This document shows positions 62,601 through 64,000 of a DNA stretch of 64,000 nt, one piece after another; position 1 is the first letter of the stretch, and the number at the start of each line of letters is the position of its first letter. Under the pieces are notes generated by a model, which worked only from the letters and a program-made list of their open reading frames with translations, had not been told where the DNA came from and made no database searches. Made by a program: the position numbers and the translations under genes. This stretch comes from Phocoena phocoena (lineage: Eukaryota; Chordata; Mammalia; Artiodactyla; Phocoenidae), in contig NC_089239.1 of NCBI RefSeq assembly GCF_963924675.1, positions 5,879,001-5,943,000 on the forward strand, read 5' to 3'.

Positions 62601-63994
62601 CTCGCTACTTTGGGGTTCCTCTTTCTTGCTGAACCACTTTTTCAAAGGCTTCCATGAAACAGCTACTATGGTTGCTACGACGAGAACAGGTAAAGCAATG
62701 TAGATACCCAAAAGCCACTGCTTCTTCCCAGCCTTCTCAAAACCTCTTTCCTTGATTAAACCTAAAAATAAAAATACATTAAAAAATCAGAGTAAAAAAA
62801 TTAAGCTGCCTACTTTTACTTTCAAGTTACAGCAAACTAATTACAATGTTCTTAATTTTTATTGTTATTCAAGGAACATGGAAAAATAATAATAGAATCA
62901 TAATACTTGAGACTATCTCTATAAACTCTCATTCTAAAAGAATAGAAACTAAGTTCCAGAAAGTTCCAATGTATTCTACATTATACAACAGCTACAGCAA
63001 AATCCCACTATAAGTGGGACCCCAAAACTTCAGTGATATATAATCTGCTTGTAAGGTTATCCAACAAACTTGCATTGTTAAAAGGTGCATTATCACAGAA
63101 TTCCACTATATCGGTGCATATCCTGTTTTTCTTTATTAGACTGTTGGCTCTTTGGCATTTAGGGATCTGTTTTTACATGCGGAGTCACTGCAGTGCTACT
63201 AAAACATCACTGCCATAAAAAATAGGAGACTTGATTCCTAATCCTAATTCTGCAGCTAGTTAACACTGGGTATTCTTTAAATTCCATGAGGAGTGGGACT
63301 TTGTTTTGCTTACTGTACATGCCTAGTGCCATATGATGAGCACCTGGTATATATTAGGAGTTCAATAAATATTTGCTAAATCAATGAATGAATGACGAAA
63401 ACTAAAGTCATGGTGAACAAACAGAATATTGTTTTAGCCCCTTCTGTCATCTCTTTAGCAGCGATTAATAGATTTTTATCATTTAAACTATAAACGCCAG
63501 ACTAAAAACTTATCTTCTATTTCCTTTATTTCTTCTATAACAGACACATATTAACAGTGCTGGACACAGGGTGTGTTGTTTGTATAGAGCTGAGACCACA
63601 GGATCAGGCATAAAAGGGGGAAAAGGTTGAAAGACAGTTTAAAGGAGAAAGTCAGACATAACTAAATAAAAATTTTAAAAGATACCCTCAGCTTCCATCA
63701 TATTCAAAATTAATATTAGGACAAAAAACAAGATTAAGAAAGCATATTTGGCGTCTATTTCTTGAGGCAGCCTATTTACCTTTTAATTACAAATACTGGT
63801 TTCTTTCAAAGTGTCAAAAATCGAACTTTGTCTTTGCGAAGGTAAGCAATTTGAGAATTTTATTAACTGGATACAAGAAGAGAGAGATACTTGCCCTGTC
63901 CCCCAGGCAATCTGGAAGGTATTCTGGAGCGCGCTTGGCAATCTGGAGGGCTGTAGCCACTAGAACAGTTGCACGTCATCTCAGAAGTGCACAC
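36142..63994 (-). CDS. ADAM32: ADAM32-like gene, 3' part (seven exons, stop at 36144-36142)
   Basis: This is the C-terminal end of a membrane-anchored ADAM protein of the sperm/testis group. Seven exons can be joined: 63994-63895, 62761-62602, 55198-55166, 42751-42713, 39050-39012, 36973-36935 and 36148-36142. Together they give 417 nt, or 138 residues plus stop, with every phase matching. In order they encode the end of an EGF-like module, a stalk, one transmembrane helix, a basic juxtamembrane segment and a Ser/Gln-rich cytoplasmic tail built from repeated cassettes. The identity rests on similarity to the ADAM32 transmembrane segment and to its repeated Ser-rich tail ending in Ser-Asn, both recalled from family knowledge. 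The position upstream of an ADAM5-like gene in the same orientation agrees. The 5' part lies beyond position 64000. ADAM32 has no intact zinc-protease motif in mammals as I recall; that region is not in this window. Two introns need GC donors. Confidence 0.88.
36935..36973 (-). CDS. ADAM32: ADAM32 tail cassette 4 (39 nt, GC donor)
   Basis: Full cassette with acceptor ttatttatttag. It encodes [12 protein letters not shown] between split codons. At the position where the other cassettes have a GT donor, this one has AGTAG|gcaagt, an otherwise consensus GC donor. A GT four bases further (gtacat) is an alternative; it would end the protein Asn-Ser-Arg-Gln-stop instead of Asn-Ser-Ser-Asn-stop. Confidence 0.72.
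37910..37975. mobile_element. Short L2/MIR-like tail in duplicated unit
   Basis: ttcattcactaagcaagtat and ttattgagcatttactctg match the tail common to L2 and MIR. The counterpart in the next unit is at about 41750-41820, so it was there before duplication. Confidence 0.5.
39012..39050 (-). CDS. ADAM32: ADAM32 tail cassette 3 (39 nt)
   Basis: Full cassette with acceptor ttttatttag and donor AGCAC|gtaagt. It encodes [12 protein letters not shown] between split codons. The sequence and flanks are close to those of cassette 2. Confidence 0.8.
40853..40985 (+). mobile_element. tRNA-derived SINE, old and short
   Basis: gggagttccctggcagtcc, gtggcccaggtacagtccctg and cacaagccatgcagtgtggcc, followed by an A-rich aaataaataaaat tail. 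It is present in unit 3 but not in the matching parts of the neighbouring units. Confidence 0.8.
41645..41677 (+). repeat. (TG)n microsatellite
   Basis: About 16 TG units. The corresponding position in the neighbouring unit (about 37880) has only tgtgtgta, so the run expanded after duplication. Confidence 0.95.
42713..42751 (-). CDS. ADAM32: ADAM32 tail cassette 2 (39 nt)
   Basis: Full 13-codon cassette with acceptor cattttag and consensus donor GTCAG|gtaagt. It encodes [12 protein letters not shown] between split codons, the Ser-Glu-Ser-Ser-Gln-Thr pattern typical of the ADAM32 tail. It lies about 3.70 kb from cassette 3. Confidence 0.8.
43680..43805 (+). mobile_element. LINE-1 3' end fragment
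   Basis: gaatggatacatgtacatg, ggctgagtcgctttgctgtg and attgttaatcggctatcctcc form the standard L1 3' end, with a short A-tail. Confidence 0.85.
46186..46530 (-). mobile_element. MaLR/MST-type LTR fragment
   Basis: Reverse-oriented: actgggtgcttaaacagcag, ttctggaggctgggaagtc, cttcacatggtgcagagag, cctaataccatcagattgg and acattcagtccata. This is a non-coding remnant of an ancient family, found inside a younger L1. Confidence 0.75.
47311..47500 (+). mobile_element. CHR-type SINE
   Basis: gggcttccctggtggcgcag to a poly(A) run, flanked by aaaagaacctca on both sides. It lacks the gcgcgtccggagcc part present in the other copies, a short internal deletion. Confidence 0.93.
47650..47985 (-). mobile_element. 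tRNA-derived SINE (older, long CHR-related form)
   Basis: Reverse-oriented: ggctgcgttgggtctgttgc, cagtagttgtggctcgtg, through to ctactgcaccaccaggga. Similar to the copy at 29320. Confidence 0.85.
47990..48130 (-). mobile_element. LINE-1 3'UTR piece
   Basis: gtgtacagtatagtgattc, aaaggttataccctatttat and cattgtacaatatgtcc are the L1 3'UTR read in reverse. It is part of the foreign block inside the full-length L1. Confidence 0.65.
49880..50025 (+). repeat. Purine microsatellite (GGAA/GAAA)n in L1 ORF2
   Basis: Runs of ggaa and gaaa units with interruptions replace the usual short A-rich stretch before the reverse-transcriptase core (agaaaactacaggccaat). Confidence 0.93.
51753..52070 (+). mobile_element. 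CHR-type SINE, long-tail form
   Basis: ggggcttccctggtggcgca, the full body, then an extra 3' part (gtccccgcttgccacaatt, ctaagacccaacacagc) and a poly(A) tail. The target duplication aaaagaccacaaa is on both sides. Confidence 0.93.
52850..54750 (+). mobile_element. Ancient LINE-1 region belonging to the duplicated unit
   Basis: Decayed L1 ORF1-like sequence, matching about 40390-41000 and 59480-61100 in the other units (for example ttccaaaattgaagaaag and cagtaaatgcca). A MaLR LTR interrupts it at 53150. Confidence 0.6.
53150..53725 (+). mobile_element. MaLR (MLT1-type) LTR
   Basis: ttaggcagaattctaagat, ggtgggcctgacccaatcagg, tgatcccagcctggccttcag and gaatgttgtttaagtcactg. A 25-base direct repeat (ggctatgttaggcagaattc) sits at its start. 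Confidence 0.8.
55166..55198 (-). CDS. ADAM32: ADAM32 tail cassette 1 (33 nt, shortened)
   Basis: This is the first cassette after the transmembrane exon. It reads [10 protein letters not shown] between split codons, with acceptor tatccag and donor AGCAG|gtaggt. Aligned with the other three cassettes, the ancestral acceptor position (6 bases upstream) carries AT instead of AG, so a new AG formed by the exon's own CCAGA is used. This removes two codons and keeps the frame. The flanking intron matches the flanks of the other cassettes. Confidence 0.75.
56490..59290 (+). mobile_element. Old LINE-1, patchwork copy
   Basis: A 5'UTR-like start (ccggtcaagatggagtaac) is followed by ORF2 C-terminal sequence from about 57090. 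After the RPL21 pseudogene, the ORF2 end and 3' regions continue from 58100. The middle of the element is missing. Confidence 0.7.
57555..58078 (+). pseudogene. RPL21P: RPL21 processed pseudogene
   Basis: Intronless copy of ribosomal protein L21 mRNA. Recognisable pieces include [28 protein letters not shown]-like and [14 protein letters not shown] stretches, and EPIPYEIMP before TAA at 58044-58046. An AATAAA-like A-rich end follows. The start codon is AAG (57589-57591), and there is at least one small frame-shifting deletion near 57690 plus stops. It is inserted in an old L1 inside the ADAM32 intron and cannot encode L21. Confidence 0.9.
60207..60414 (+). mobile_element. CHR-type SINE
   Basis: gggcttccctggtggcgcag to a long A run. 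The target duplication aaaaaagggaaYcata is on both sides. Confidence 0.94.
61200..62600. other. ADAM32 intron, no further feature seen
   Basis: AT-rich. I looked on the minus strand for a fifth tail cassette (a Ser-Glu-Ser-Ser-Gln-Thr-like 39-mer between ag and gt) and saw none. Confidence 0.5.
62602..62761 (-). CDS. ADAM32: ADAM32 exon: transmembrane helix and juxtamembrane segment
   Basis: The 160-nt exon has a strong acceptor (tttttatttttag) and the donor GA|gtaaat. Its middle encodes the hydrophobic helix [17 protein letters not shown], followed by a basic stop-transfer patch ([10 protein letters not shown]) and EEPQSSE. This is the best-matching part to ADAM32, where a helix of the same pattern is followed by a similar LKKWF motif. 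The exon starts with two bases of a codon and ends with two bases. If the intron is retained, the codon completed by the intronic G is followed at once by TAA, so the unspliced form would end directly after the membrane anchor. Confidence 0.88.
62765..63894. other. ADAM32 intron between EGF and transmembrane exons
   Basis: No additional exon is needed, because the phases of the flanking exons fit directly through a GC donor. An L2-like tail is present near 63270-63400. Confidence 0.5.
63265..63400 (+). mobile_element. L2 3' end fragment
   Basis: ccatgaggagtgggactttg, gagcacctggtatatattagg and caataaatatttgctaaat followed by aatgaatga form the conserved L2 tail. Confidence 0.75.
63895..63994 (-). 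CDS. ADAM32: ADAM32 exon: end of EGF-like domain
   Basis: The exon is 100 nt, begins in phase 0 directly after an acceptor (ttctag at 64000-63995) and ends in phase 1. It reads [19 protein letters not shown], the Cys-X-Cys and Gly-Tyr-X-Pro-Pro-X-Cys pattern of ADAM EGF-like modules, followed by a short stalk rich in Arg, Ser and Gly. The donor that keeps the frame is a GC donor, CAGG|gcaagt. The only nearby GT (4 nt further, gtatct) would put the transmembrane exon out of frame and hit a stop within a few codons. The acceptor lies at the very edge of the window, so its polypyrimidine tract cannot be judged. Confidence 0.8.
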
Positions 63995-64000
63995 CTAGAA

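Noticed and set aside
1..64000. CRISPR array, bacterial operon, tRNA or rRNA gene
   Set aside because: None present. tRNA-like sequences are SINE heads, and the only regular array is the 45-bp VNTR.

Overview
The window is mammalian nuclear DNA, almost certainly from a cetacean. It carries seven young tRNA-Glu-derived SINEs of the CHR type, several with near-perfect target-site duplications. It also has many LINE-1 copies with the cetartiodactyl GC-rich 5'UTR, older L2 and MaLR remnants, and very low exon density. Whether it is a toothed or baleen whale cannot be decided from the sequence. Most long open frames here are LINE or SINE pieces. The real genes are split into short exons, all on the minus strand, and I found them by reading splice signals together with family similarity.

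Layout, in the direction of transcription (right to left). Positions 63994 to about 36020 hold the 3' end of an ADAM32-like gene: an EGF-like exon, a transmembrane exon, four tiny tail exons and a last exon that encodes only Ser-Asn-stop before an AATAAA. The four tail exons (39, 39, 39 and 33 nt) are copies of one 13-codon cassette. Each lies in a copy of a tandemly duplicated intronic unit of about 3.7 kb, and all the splice phases fit. Positions 36020 to 20700 are intergenic: a GC-richer block, an inverted (twin-primed) L1, an internally deleted minus-strand L1, an LTR-like segment, unique DNA and a SINE. Positions 20720 to 20270 form a CpG island with a perfect-looking CTCF core motif; it is the promoter of the next gene. 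From 20515 leftward come the first seven exons of an ADAM5-like gene (signal peptide, prodomain, start of the metalloprotease-like domain). All seven are open and in phase over 196 codons. The rest of the gene continues beyond position 1; its intron 7 is filled with L1.

Both genes belong to the reproductive ADAM cluster (ADAM9-ADAM32-ADAM5-ADAM3A-ADAM18-ADAM2 in mammals), whose products are sperm and testis membrane proteins. The head-to-tail order ADAM32 then ADAM5 matches that synteny. Human ADAM5 is catalogued as a pseudogene, so an open N-terminal half here is notable.

No bacterial-type system, CRISPR array or new gene family is present. The most distinctive structure is the exon-cassette array in the ADAM32 tail. 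It includes an acceptor-site shift, two inferred GC-AG introns and an L1 insertion that splits one unit while leaving the 3.7 kb period recognisable.
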